From: Holacanthus passer
Taxonomy: Eukaryota; Chordata; Actinopteri; Pomacanthidae
DNA: 64,000 nucleotides
NCBI GenBank assembly: GCA_025331565.1
Contig: JAFREQ010000066.1
Coordinates: 1,302,001 to 1,366,000 of the forward strand
Reading direction: 5' to 3'
Shown here: in pieces, positions 1-12,700 of the stretch
Numbering within the stretch: position 1 is the stretch's first letter
Layout: every line of letters begins with the position of its first letter
Position numbers and translations under genes: made by a program
The notes under the pieces: model-generated
The model's input: the letters and a program-made list of their open reading frames with translations, nothing else
The model's database searches: none
Told to the model about the DNA's origin: nothing

Positions 1-169
1 AGTCTGTCCTCTGAACTGCCCATTTGCTGGTTTGTTCAATCCAATCATAGGTGCTGGGTTTGCCATTCTTGCTGTGGCCATGGGTTCAACACCTTAACTT
101 GCAACTTTCCACAATAGTGTGTTATATTTATATTTGCGTCTTTTTCACTGATCTGTTTGCTTAATGCAC
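1..169 (-). CDS. 5' coding exon of an unidentified gene, cut by the left edge
   Basis: On the minus strand an ATG at 82-80 sits in a strong Kozak context (ACCCATGG), with an in-frame stop (TAA) four codons upstream. The frame stays open for 27 codons to the window edge, starting MATARMANPAP and ending near KPANGQFRGQT. Upstream at 180-170 there is a good splice acceptor (T-rich tract, then ACACAG), so the exon probably starts at 169 with a spliced 5' UTR from a first exon near 1577-1740. I do not recognise the protein. The promoter resembles those of cell-cycle genes (see 1785-1919), which hints at, but does not prove, a mitotic product. The opposite strand is also open here (hydrophobic, ending in a stop at 95-97); I judge that less likely. 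Confidence 0.45.
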
Positions 170-1576
170 CTGTGTATTTAAAAAAAATCTAAAAGCTGAA
201 AAATAAAACTTTTTCTCTTATCTTTCCTCTTTCAAGAATGTATTGCATACACAATGTGACATCCAGACCTCTTGAAAAAAAGAAGTCTGTGTATGAATTA
301 TATTTACAAGACAACTCTCCAAAAAGGGAGAAATTAACATTCATATGAATAAATAAATCAAATGTGACCAAAACAACCTATTTTCTTTCCAAAAAAGTCT
401 ACAAAGTACTTCAAAGATGATCCAGAATTTTCTTCGTGTTCTTCAAGTATCTTGCCTTTTTAAGTCCAAGTGCTACATTTAAACATTCAACAAAATATGA
501 TCTGCTTGGTCACTTCTCAGACTATTCTCATGATTTGTTCCTTTGACATCAAAAGTCTTTGCTGGGGCTTAATAATGGCTCAGAAAAGTCACTCCAGCAA
601 GCTTTTCTTTAACATGGACAGTCCACTTTAAATGTCTGAGGTTATCTTGTTCCAGTTTCCTTTACTTCTGCAGTTGTGATGGCAGTCTGCAAAGTGCTTT
701 GGAAATTTGCCAATGAACAAAAAAATCCAGGTTACCTGCCAGACAATGAACAATGGTTGGTGGTTATTTTATAGCATTAATAAGCTAAAAACAAACAGCA
801 TAGTCAATGGTGAGCAACAAACGGTATTCAAAATCTCTGGAGTTCCATAAGATACGTTTTAGATGTATGTATTAGCAATGGCCATCTTTGATAAACTGGG
901 ACACAAACAATGCCACATTCAGTGAAACCATCAAATGTCAGCATCAACAGCTGCAGTGCAAAACTAGTTTTAATGTTAACTTTAACTTGTATAAACCTTA
1001 AACCAAGTGCCTGAATGTTATCAACAGCTAAGAGTGATAAGAAATGCCAATTAATAAATGTCAGTGTGGCTTTGTTGTGATGCTACAAATAAGAGCCAAC
1101 CTAATGCTAATAAGCTAACGTGGTAACAGCTGCAATCTAAAAATCAACGGAGAAACAAAATTATGTTCAAAGTTAGCAAGTTACCCATAGAACAAAATAC
1201 AATGTAAACCCATCCATTAGACATTATCCCATTCTTTTGTGAACATTTCGTTGGAGCTTGGAAAAAAGTTAATTAGCACGCATGTAAGCAGCGTTAAAAC
1301 TTTGTGCATAGCAACGTGGCTTTGGCCATCCTGCTAACAAGCTAGCACTAACGTTAGCTCTTGTTTCTATTTGTGAGAGAAACAACTAATAATTATCCAT
1401 CGAGAAACGGTGTGCACAAAGCAAACCTGTCTGGCTCTTCCCATTTCGCACCTGTTACTCGGACACTTTTATTCACCCGAGCAAAAGACTTAGTTAGCAT
1501 GCTAGTGTTAGCTTAGCCAGTATGTGTTAACGTCAACGCTACTGTTAATCAATATGCTTGAGAAATGACTCTTTAC
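170..1576 (-). other. Probable first intron of the left-edge gene
   Basis: This stretch lies between a likely donor (GTAAAG, 1576-1571 on minus) and the acceptor at 170. It is AT-rich and has no convincing coding frame. Between about 1085 and 1540 it is rich in GCTAA/TTAGC words in both orientations, including AACGTTAGCT near 1350. Confidence 0.35.
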
Positions 1577-1740
1577 CCAGTCGGAGAAAGATGCTACCTT
1601 CACTTTGCTACATCCGCCCAAAGTCTTGTGTCGTTGCTTAACTTTATATCGACAGTTTAAACAAGTTGGGCAAATAGTTGCTGTTTCGAGAAGTTATCAC
1701 TCTTTTGTCTCTTCTTTCAGAATTTCGACAATTCAACATG
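1577..1740 (-). other. Probable non-coding first exon of the left-edge gene
   Basis: Read on minus, this segment runs from the promoter repeats to a donor at 1576. It has no long frame. A sequence resembling the YY1 site (ACATGGCCGC on plus, near 1737) lies at the likely transcription start. The exact start cannot be fixed from sequence alone. Confidence 0.35.
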
Positions 1741-1784
1741 GCCGCGCACTCGTTTTTGGGCTGGTTGTTTGTCCCTAAGGCCCG

Positions 1785-1919
1785 CCCACTAACCAATCAC
1801 AGCACTGCTTTGAAATCCGCATAGGAAAGCACCTCCCACTCATCAATCGCGGCACTGCTTTGAAATCCGTAACGGCAAAGGACCTCCCACTGACCAATCA
1901 CAGCACCGCTTTCAAATTC
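1785..1919 (-). promoter_or_regulatory. Triplicated CCAAT/CHR-like promoter unit
   Basis: Three tandem copies of a unit of about 35 bp occur with a period of 50-51 bp, at 1785-1819, 1835-1869 and 1886-1919. Each reads CCCACT, then a CCAAT box, then GC(A/G)CxGCTTTGAAA or its near equivalent. CCAAT is intact in copies 1 (1793) and 3 (1894) and changed to TCAAT in copy 2. The TTTGAA or TTTCAAA words at 1809, 1859 and 1910 match the CHR element of cell-cycle promoters. A GC box (CCCGCCC, 1781-1787) lies on the gene-proximal side. The unit is placed just upstream of the left-edge minus-strand gene. Confidence 0.55.
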
Positions 1920-1949
1920 TCAAAGGCGAAACAAGACAAAAGTGATTTT

Positions 1950-2696
1950 GTTGGACAAAATTTTATATAAAAAATATCTACAACTTTTGACAATAATAAA
2001 ACAGCACATTTACTCACATATGTACACAAACAGACCTGAAAGGTACTGTGGACATAGATTATTAAAAAGGCAAAAAGAATGCGTCTGATAAGGTTACACT
2101 GTCAGTGAGCAGACTGAATACAGTTTACAAGACTTTGGTTGTCAAAACATTCACACTTTAAGTTTGTGTGGGGGCATTTGTTGCATGTAACCCCCTTCTC
2201 TCTCCCTTCATTGTCCTCTATCAAAAAGTAAAGGCCAAAATACTGTTAAAAAATGTCCAATGAGCTTAGGTCCATGTCCATCATTTACTGTCATCTACAG
2301 GCAGTTTCAAAACTGCAAAATGTTCAGTCTTGATTGTATGCAGTGGCACATTTCTGGTCCATGTGGAGAAATCCAGCTGTGCACTGCAGCAGCTCGTAGG
2401 TCACCAGTTTGCTGCCAGTCATTAGAGGAGTGCCCACATCAGCAGCTGGATGAGCAGAGAGGTTGCAGGCACTCTGTCTGGGCACTAAAACCCAAGGAGG
2501 GACACCAGCTATGACTGTCTTTTGTTATGTCCAGGAAAAGAAGGGCAGCTTGTAGGGAAGTCTAATTTCAGGTGCAGTCTTTTGCTGCTCTGTCATCGGC
2601 TGAAATGTCTCCTGGATGTCCTTTTAGGCACTGAAGTCTCTTTGGTGCTTGGTTGTGTGGAGGTAGTCGCAAGTTGCACTGAGCAATGACTTTGAA
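1950..2696 (-). other. bcl3: Likely 3' UTR of bcl3
   Basis: This stretch follows the bcl3 stop codon on minus. No other gene is visible. A weak poly(A)-like word (TATAAA on minus, near 1965) is the best candidate end, which would put the bcl3 3' end against the next gene's promoter. Confidence 0.4.
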
Positions 2697-5600
2697 CTAG
2701 TAAAATGGAAATACAAGTGAAGTCTTTGGAGATTGGGAGGTGCTATGATGAAAGATGTGTGGTGTAGTCGAAGGCGAACATCCATGACTGTGGTTGGGAG
2801 ATGGGGACCCTGAAGGAGAGGTAAAGCGTGCAAATGAAATACAGTGATTTTAGTGACTGTGTGTACTTGTGTGTGAATTTGCATGCACGTTCTTACCATG
2901 TTCTGTTAAGTTGCTCCCATGCGGCGAGACAGACACACAGTGTTGATCTTGAACTCTTATCTGGTTGGAGCCTCTCCCTCGTAACACATCTGCTATCTGC
3001 AAAAAAATTTACAGGCTGTTACAACCTTGTCTGCATGACCTGGACCGTCACAGTGATCTACAAAAAAACAACTCTTGAGTCAAACAAGAATACAACGTTG
3101 GTGGAGAAAACACTGCACCATCCAGGCCTGACCTCTAGATGGAAGAATACACACATTTACTTTCTATTTGTGGCTTAAAGTATTTCTTCCTACTTTCCTA
3201 ACTAGAGCTGAGTCAAGTAGATTTTGCAACTGATTGCATTTGTTGTGACGTAACTGAAGAAGTAAATGAATGGGAATTACAGTGAGTAATTGAAAGTTTG
3301 GGCAATCACAAAGAAGTCATTCATAATCAATGTGGTAAACTTTTTTTCTTGAAACTATCTGAATTCACAAACATAAAAATGGCTAAAACAAACACTGGAA
3401 CTTCAAAAAGGTCTGTTTTACTATGCATATTTTCTTCCTCTGTCATCTCCTCACTCACTTTCTTATTCTTGGCCACCATCACAGGGGTGTCGTTATGGTA
3501 GTTCTTGAGGCTGCTGTCAGCCCCGCTCTTCAGCAGCAGCCGCACCGTGTCCACCTGACCTCGGCCACAGGCGCCATGCAGGGCCGTGTTCCCACTGTAT
3601 GACTGGCTGTTGACATTACAGCCACTCTGCAACAGAAAAACAGAAGAAGTTGACACAGATGTGATTCGTAGAGGAAGCCTGAGTAGACAGAGCTCAGCAT
3701 GGAAAGTGAAACAAAAGATAGATCCATGGAGAGTGTGAGTTACTCTAGATCAGGTAGGGAAGATGACAAAGAGAAAATGCTTTAAGGGGAGAGATGAAGG
3801 CAGGTGAAAAGATAAGTCTGCCTATGAACAACACATCTGCCATAATAATAAAAGCTTAACTAAGAATACATTGCTCCAATTCTTTTCTCGTCTTATCTAT
3901 AAGCTAGAAAAGAATGGCAAACTCAGTATGCAGCTTAAGAGCTGGAAAGAGAAAACCAAACTTATCAAATAGAGCTGAGTCACAACCCTTCCCTCCCCTT
4001 CTTCCTCCCTACCCACACACCCTCATTACCTCAATGAGGAAGCGGACCATGTCTTCATTATTGCTCTCCACCGCATGCATGAGAGGACTCTGGCCGCTTT
4101 TGATGTCCTGATTAGAAAAAAAAAAGCACCATGGGAAAAGTCAGTGGACGCAGAGACGGTAAATGTCAAATTTGGTGATGTTGTGAAACTTAGTCAGCAC
4201 TGAGTCAGTGCAGCACAGGGACTGACCATCGCATTGATGTCGGCTCCAGCATCCAGCAGCATTCTGGCCAAATCTTTATGGCCACGCAGCACAGCCAGAT
4301 GGAGAGGGCTCAAACCTGTGAACAGAGACAAAGCAAAATCTCAACCTTTGTATATTACCTTTGTATATTTTGGGGGCTTTCTCCTGCATCCACACTTGTT
4401 ACTTTCACAATAAATATGTCTCCTGTGCTTTGACGTGACAGGCCTACTGGAGAGACTTGAGATGTGACACCACACCAGACCGCAGAGGAAGGACATGTCC
4501 TCTTTTCTGGCCGCCCACAGACCCAAAACAACCCACCTATCTGACACACATTTCCCATACAGACAACACATTATTATGCACAAGCAGTAGTAAGGAAGAC
4601 TATGTGGCTGTTGTTGTGTTACCAGATAGGAGGGAGGTTCATAATCTTGAAGCAATCCATTTTGTTATAGCAGTCTGAGTAGCCTGGGTACCATCTTGAT
4701 AGTTTATTTATTTATTTTACCATATTACTGCTTGTACATGTATTGTAAATTACTCTTATAAAAGTGTCTGTAATGGATGTTACTGTAAACTGGATCACAA
4801 ACAGGGAGACTATGAGAAAAAGGCAACTGATAAGAACATCAGTAGACCACAACCTACCCTCATAGTTTCTGATCTCCAGGCATGAGGAGGATGGGGAGCG
4901 AGAGAGCAAAACAAACAGGCAGTCACGGTGGTCATATTCGCAGCAGAGGTGGATCGCTGTCTGGCCATTGCGGTCCAGGGCAGCAGGGTCAGCCCCCTGT
5001 CTCAATAAGGCCTCCACCATGTTTGGCTGTTGGGTTATCACTGCCAGATGAAGGGGGGTCTGAGGGGAAGGATGACAGCAAAAATTACAATTTAGACAAA
5101 CCAGTCTATTCAGGTCTATAACTACATAAAGCAATACACTGTGTCTCAAAATAGTTTTCATTTTTCACACTGCAGCACACACTAGGCAACATTCAGAAAG
5201 CCTGGCCCCCCACTAATACTGAACAATGCTCCCACTCTCCGCTATCCTCAAAGACATCATTCCTATCTTTTGAAATTTAAGATGAATAGATTTCTTACAC
5301 TATATCGATGCCACTATTTCGAAACAAGTATCTATTTTAGTGTCATTCTTCTGACTAGAAATGTTGATCTAATAGTGGAAATCCCATATCCTGATTTCCA
5401 CCAAATCTAATTACGGTCACTCCCTGAATTATGCCCACGTTGTACATCAATCAAAGGAATAGTTTGACATTCTGGGAAATACACTAATTTGCTTTCTGTT
5501 GGAAATTTGAATGAGATCACAAATCTCTGTATGGTGAATATGAAGCAAGAGCGAGAGAGTTGGTTTATCACAAAGACTGAAAACAGGGGGAAACAGCAAG

Positions 5601-6758
5601 CCTGGCTCTGTTTGAAGATAACAAAATCCATCTACCGGCACCCTTTGAGCTAACTAATTAACATGCTATATCTTGTTTGTGTAATCCGAACAAAAAAATC
5701 AAAGAGTAAAAACAACAATTTTACAGGGTCACATGTCAGAGTATTTCTAGACTGATAGGTGGATTATGATATCTCTGTAGAGAGTCACGCTAGATGATCC
5801 CCACTGTTTCCAATCTTTATGATAAGAGACCAGCTGGTTGTAGCTGCGTGTTCACCATACAGACCTGAGGCTGGTGTGATCTCCTCTAACTCTCTGCTAG
5901 AAAGCAAATAAGCTTATGTTGAACTATTTCTTGAGGTTTTTGAGATATTCTGCTGCCAGACAGACAAATGAAGAGTTAAAAAATCATAAGCTCCGTGGTG
6001 AAAGTAATGAATACGGACAGGAAATGTGACATGGTATAAATTTACAGAACCTTAACATCACCACATTCTCGTAAGTGAGGCTGCAGGAAGAGAGTTATTA
6101 TTTCTAGTAAAGGCCTCCTTTCATCTCTAACCTGTTCTACAGGTTAAAGGTCAGTGACACAATAAAACAATGCCTGTGAAGGCAGGCCAACGCCTAAAAT
6201 AAATAAACAAGGAACTATGTCTAAGATTATTGTTATTATACATGTGATCATGAAATGCAGGCACAGGTGTTATGTGCCTTTCCCCACATATACACAAACA
6301 CACGCACACACAATGTCAAAATCCACAGTTTTCAGCAATGAAAGTGGTTGACCGTTGGTTGACAACAGCAACAACCCTAACATGACACTGTGTGATTAAT
6401 TCAAAATGGGGAGGAACCTGTTTTGAGAGACAAACACTCTACAAGGACAGGAAAAACGAAAATTACACAACAAAAGTTCACTAGGTGCTTGCCTGGATGA
6501 AGTGCTGAATGAAATCACTTGAGCAATATAGGATGTTCCTTTGGGTGAGGTCAGCATGTATCATCCTGCTGCTGATAATTCTATGTGAACTGTGGCCAGG
6601 GAGTCATTGACAACCTGCTGTTTAAATTAAACAGTGCAATATTTCAGTCATAAAGGGAAGTCTTTGAAGCTGGACTTTTTAGCTTTTATTCAGGTTGCAC
6701 AATAAACGCAGCGATGGGGAACAGATAGCTACTCCAAGTTTCACTTTTGCTGTATTAC

Positions 6759-6792
<34 letters not shown>

Positions 6793-9700
6793 GGGGTTCC
6801 AGTAAAGACTTTTAAAAAAAAGTATTCTAGCAATGGGAAAGCGTCTTTGTGGAATTCCTTCACTTTGTCAATGGAAGTGTTCCTCCCTTCAGCTCCTGTT
6901 TCCCTGAATCCTGTGAGTCAGACACTTACGGACATAACACACAGACACAATCATATTCCTCTGTATAATTTATGCTCTTTGAACTTCCTACAATCAGCTT
7001 TCACTGCCAAACAAACATTGTGAAAAGCAGCCATACTAGTATTTTGACCCCACACAGCAGGATTTAAACTCATATTGTAGCATCCTCTTCACTCATTTGC
7101 ACAACTTAAGAAATTATCTTTTACACTGAGGCCTTTTAAGGCCCTCAAAATAGACCACTCAGAGTTGGCAGAGTCTAGCTGTGGCTTCCTGTAAAGGATT
7201 TCAGAGTGACTAAAACAAAAATCCAGTAAAGATAAGAGGGAGGGTGGGAAGGGAGTGAGGGGGGAGCAGGGTGGAGAGACGGAGGAATGAGGAAGAAACG
7301 GAAGCAGCAGAGGGGAGTCCAGGGGAAAGACAGGATAACAAGGGAAAATCCCTGCTCTTTCCCCTGGGTCTGTCCTTGCACACTTGCATTCCTGCAAAAT
7401 GAGTGGATCAACATGAAGGAGGTGAAAAGATGAGAGGAGGTTTCTGGGCATGAAGAACAGCCGCGGGCTGTAGGCAGTGCCAAATACAAAGAAAGGTGGA
7501 AAGCAACACTAAGGGACAGAGGTTTTTCTTCTGCTGTGAACACGAGAAGGTTGTTATACAAATAATCATCACACGCTCTTACGTCAGTGTTGCTGACAGT
7601 TACACTGATAGCATCAGTCAGTTCATCAGTTATGGTCACGAACCCTAAATTCATTTAAGATATATGCAGCGAGAGATATGAAAAAAGAGACAGATAGAGA
7701 GAAAGTACATGAGAGAGAGAGAGAGTGCGTGCGCGCGAGAGAGAGAGACGCGCAGAAGGGAAAGTCCCTCAAACTACCCTCAGCACAAGGTATGTTGAGA
7801 AATAGCCCAAAGCACGAGGGGGGGGGGAGTCATGTGACTTCTTAGAACAAGGATACTAAAGTACACACAGATGTCTTGCTCGTGCACACACACTCAGACT
7901 AAAAAAAATATATAATGGCATGCCACTAGCATGCACATAAACAAACTGAAAAAGTTTACTATGAACTGACATTAATCTGAATGAGAAGATTCAACAGTAA
8001 AGTGAACATGACTATTTACAGACATGCCTTAAAAGTGCATACGGCATTGTAGCAGTAACACATACACTTTAGAGGGTGTTTTTAATCTAAAGCACATGAT
8101 CATTAGTGCATGTTTTAGTGTGGGTGGCCCCTAGGGATTGAATCCCCAAACCCCACTAGTGTCAATGCCACGCACCCACCTCAAGCTGTAGCAAGGGCAG
8201 AAAAAAGTCGACTACTGTAGTGTGTATTTGTGTCGCTGCGCTGATAGCATGACCGGTGTGGGAGTATCAAACAGCTGTCTCTACCATCATAGTAGTTCAG
8301 GGAGTGGAAGCAAATCAAGCACTGATACTTGCACTATTCAGTTACAGTACTGATAGTAACACTCTGTCAAAAAGCTCCATAAGCAAAACCACAGAAACTC
8401 AGGATTTGTCATCAATATTGGAAAAGTCGTGTTTTATTTTTTCTTTGTCTCTGGGAAGTTGGCCATTACCAGAAAATGTGTTCAGGTCTGTTTGGTAAAC
8501 TTTATGTTAAAAAAATGAAAAGTTCCCAGGCATCTCTTTATGATCAGTCCTCTTAATGTCTGGTATTCGTCTAAAACCACACAATCTGGTAGGCAAATGA
8601 CTGTGACGGGACCTGTGCCTGAAAATCTCCCTTTTTGGTTATAACTGCATATGGCATAATACATGTGAGCGTGTGAAAAAGGAGACTGTGTATGTGTATT
8701 GCGTGCATGCGTTTTCAGACACAGGATATCACAAAGCCTATGCTGTCAAGCCTCAGCGATGAGGAAAGACAACAACCGATGATAGCACCAGCGTTATTTC
8801 TGGTAAGCGAGCCCGTGGTGTCCTGTGTGGTGTGAAACCCCAGCGTTGAGAACTAAAGCTCTGCACAGCTCAGGTGCTTTCTCTGCTGAAGGATGAAAGA
8901 GAGAAAGCTGGCAGAATACAGGGCAGGAGGTGGAGACAACAGAGGGGAAGAGAATGTGGAAGTGTTGATTTGAGGCCAGTGGTCGGGACAGCCCTGGATT
9001 GGGAAACACGAGACAATTCCTTGTACATATTCCAGTAAACTAGCACTGTCACTTATCCCTTATTTTGAGGTTACTACACACTTTTACATAAGAAAGACTA
9101 GTCATCTTAGTGAAGAACACTGGCACAATTTATCCATTAATATCACTGTAAATAGTCAAAGCTGCCCTGGACAAAGAGTGTCAGTCAGACTCTGTATACG
9201 CAAGAAAAAAGCAAATTATATGCTGGAATACGAGTTAAAAGTGTCACGTTTGCACTTTCCGTCATGTAATTTTCCAGCTTGTTGATGCATGCTTGATGCA
9301 GATTTATACATGAGACATGAGCGCAGGGTTCATGAGAGTTCATGGGAGTCACACTTTGCTCAGCTTAAACATTTTGGCTCTGTCCTTTGAATTTCACAAC
9401 ATGGTAAATCTAACATGTAACCCCTGAAAAATCCCTTCCTGCAAGGGAAACTGAGAACTAGAAAACTATGTGCAAAATAAAGCAAGAATGCTGGAAAACA
9501 CACTTGGCCATTCCCAGCATGAGCTTGGCTTTGGCTTGTGGCAAGTACAGGTGGAGAAACCAGGAAGGGTGAATTCCACTGCATAACCATCAGCCGCTGC
9601 GACTGCAAGTGTATGCGATTACGCGGTGCAAGGCGAGGAGGAAACCAAGGCACTTCCTCTTTCATTCTTTTCCATGTTACTGTTATCAGAAGGGTGAGGC

Positions 9701-12700
9701 AGGGAATGTGTTTTACACGCTGTGGTTGACGGGGCAGAAGTCCCCCATCGCGGTTCTATTTTACGTGCATCTTTCATCGTATTGCACTGACTAATGCTGA
9801 GATTTTTTTCATATGTGCTAGAGATAGAACTGAAACGTTAAAAAAAATCTCTCTGTGGATTGGATGGGTGCCACTTTTGAAAAAGGAAGACAAAACTTTC
9901 CCTCAAATGTCAAAGCAGCAATTCAAATTCTGCATTTGTACAAGCAGTGACAGCAGCTGTGTGTGCATGCATGTGTGCTTTAATGGACAGAGATGTGACA
10001 TCTGTATTTAAAGCGTATAGTGTTTTACCTGACGGAGGTTGTTGTAGATATCAAGGCTTCTGCGAGCCCACAGCAGGAGTTGGATCAGTTTGTAGACGAT
10101 GGCTAACTCCCCCTGCACCACTGCTATATGGAGAGCTCTGTAATGAATTGAAAAAAACATAAATAATTTCAGTTGAAAGAGAAACGTTGCAAAAGAAAAC
10201 AACATTTCAAATGGTATTTAAATGGGTCACAGGTTTTCCGGACATTGACCTACTGACACGCTACATGAAATAACTTCATGGCTCATGACCAATCTGATAA
10301 CTAATCAGAGCCTACACTTAATGTACACTATAGATGAAGACACCATATATACATGTGTGCAAAATTAACCTGAAGTGCACAAATCTCCACGATGACATGG
10401 CATTCCATTTTAGCACTGTGCGGTGATGTGATTATGAAGCAAAATGTGCGTCTGTGAACTTAAACCCGGTGCACTACAAGTCACCTTCCCACATGGTTGT
10501 AATAAATTGAGTCAACCCAAAGAAACAGATCAACATTTTGAGACAGGTGCTTATTTGATCTTTTTCCAAGAGTTAGACCTCCTCATGTCTGCCCATTAAA
10601 TATGAGTCTACAGGCAGCAGTCAGTTAGCTCCGCTTAGCATAAGGACTGAAAACAAAAAGACAAACGCCACCTACCAGCACCTTTAAAGCTCACATTATA
10701 TTGTTTAATCTGTAAAAAGAAACAAAGTGTGTTGTGGTTTTTAGGAGGTCATGTGCTGGACTGTTTGTAGGCCAGGACTCAGCAGGCAACCTCACAATGA
10801 CCTTTGTTTTTATTTTACACATAGATGTTTTTTGTAAGGATTATAATGTAAAGGAGCACAGAACAAAGTCAACTTTCAACATTTCTGGCTAATATAAGCT
10901 CAGCAGCTTTTACTACTACTCTCAGTAAATCTTGTCTATATCCCTCATTTTGTATTAAAAATCACACATTCTCTTCATGGCCCTTAAACTTAACCTGACT
11001 TGAATTTGTTTGTGATCAGAAGCAGCAAATTCTGCTTGATTGCTTGGTCTGAATGATTCCACTGACAGTTGTACCGAGGAGCTTCACAGATGTACAGGCA
11101 TGACTCACACAACTCTTATCACACCCTTATCAAGACGAAAGGGGAAACCACTATCTGTGGTCTCTACGTGAAGCGAAAGAACAAACGCAGGCCAAAGTTT
11201 AGGACAGGGAACGGCAGAAAACTCAACGCAGGGAGGGGGAGGGCTTGCTGTAGAAAACAACATAGCAGTTTTCACGTTTTTCTTTTTAATTCTCTCAGAA
11301 GAAGCAGCTTCCAGTAAGAACCAGACTGCTTTTATGTCACTTCCTGTTGTCAGTAACAATGGCAGCATTCTTTATCTCGCTCTGTATGCTGTGAAATCCA
11401 GCCATTAAGCTGTATGGTTTCTGACAGGGGCTTTCTGTAGGTTCACTCAGTCAGCTTCATCCAATGGAGTCATAATCAGACATCTAGTACACTCGTGAGA
11501 CAGGAAACAAGGACGCTTCTTGAGAAGTTACAAGTACCCTTGCACAGAATTTGAGGTCAGAAAATAAGTTTGATGATGACAAAAGCAACACTTCCTCTCA
11601 GCAATGTGTCCTACTGACATGGAGTCATTAACGACAGTAATTTCCTGCCTGAAAAAAAGTTTGATTAAAGACCTCTCTGAGCAAACGCTCTGACGTATAG
11701 CGCTAAGGTCTGCGTTTGCAAAAGCAACTACACTTTCCTGCGCATCTTATCAAAACTGGTGTGTGGTTCAAGGAAAAGTTCTTCATGTATGCATCTACCT
11801 ATCTATTCTATCTTGCTTATCACAGTATCACATTACTCTAATGATTTCTTCCAACCACATGAAAACCAAACAGCTTAATCTCTGCATTAACAGTGGAAAC
11901 ATTCAAATTCTTCGACAGCTTCATGAAGGCAAGTATGAACAGAATAATGCCTGTGGTCTGTTAAACTGAAGGATACGTATGTGCCAACCTTCACTTGGTG
12001 GTTGCAGGGAAAAAAAGTCACGCTGTTCTATGTCTGTGTATATAATTAAACAATTTTCAAAAAATACTACCAAAAAAAGAAATGCAAATCATATGCATGC
12101 ATTATTCTTGCACATGCACGAGCAAGCACAGCCATCAACTCCACTGTGTGATTTAAAAAAAAAAAAAAAAATTGATGTGCAAGAGCAGGTTGGAACTGCA
12201 ATAAATAATCAGATGAGTTGCTCCTGACACCAGAGCGAACAGCAGAAAAAGCAGAACTGTATGCTGGAACGGGAGCATGGTGGTTCTTTCCTCAGCTGGT
12301 CCCTGTTCCTGTAACTGAGCTCAGCACAGAGAACAAATTTGTACCAACAGGGATATATTTATCATATTTACTGTACATGCCATCAGCATTTAAAAAGCCC
12401 CTGCGCTGTCTCAACAATACGTCCTACAGTCATTGGAGTGACCAATCATGACACAGTCGAATATGGTGACAGGCTCTTCAGGTATGACTGGTCAAGTATT
12501 TATGTCATTGTGAGCCCTGTGGAAAGTGTTTGATAACCATATGCTCTTATAAACAGAAAGACAAATGCTCCTTGTGTTTTTTCTTTTTCACTGCTACTGA
12601 ATTAGAGCTCATCCCTTTAGGCACTGAACTCAACTATCAACAGTTTGCTTCATATAGGCCTAAAATGACTCTCTTGTTATACTCTTGTGTATCCGCATCC

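Larger units (their letters stand above)
5060..10028 (-). other. bcl3: bcl3 intron 3
   Basis: A 5 kb intron with no exon-like frame. It holds a foldback repeat at 5456-5930, a (TG)n run at 6762-6789 and a purine-rich stretch near 7200-7320. A possible tRNA-derived fragment near 8128 is too weak to annotate. Confidence 0.7.

Noticed and set aside
2..97. Plus-strand hydrophobic coding end (stop at 95-97) followed by a poly(A)-like AATAAA near 205
   Set aside because: The minus-strand reading has a Kozak ATG, an upstream in-frame stop, a good acceptor and a matching promoter; the plus reading has only an open frame of 31 codons. Kept as an alternative in the findings.
8125..8170. tRNA-like B-box word (GGGATTGAATCCCC) suggesting a SINE or tRNA
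   Set aside because: No A box, no cloverleaf and no SINE tail could be found; the word is partly palindromic by itself.
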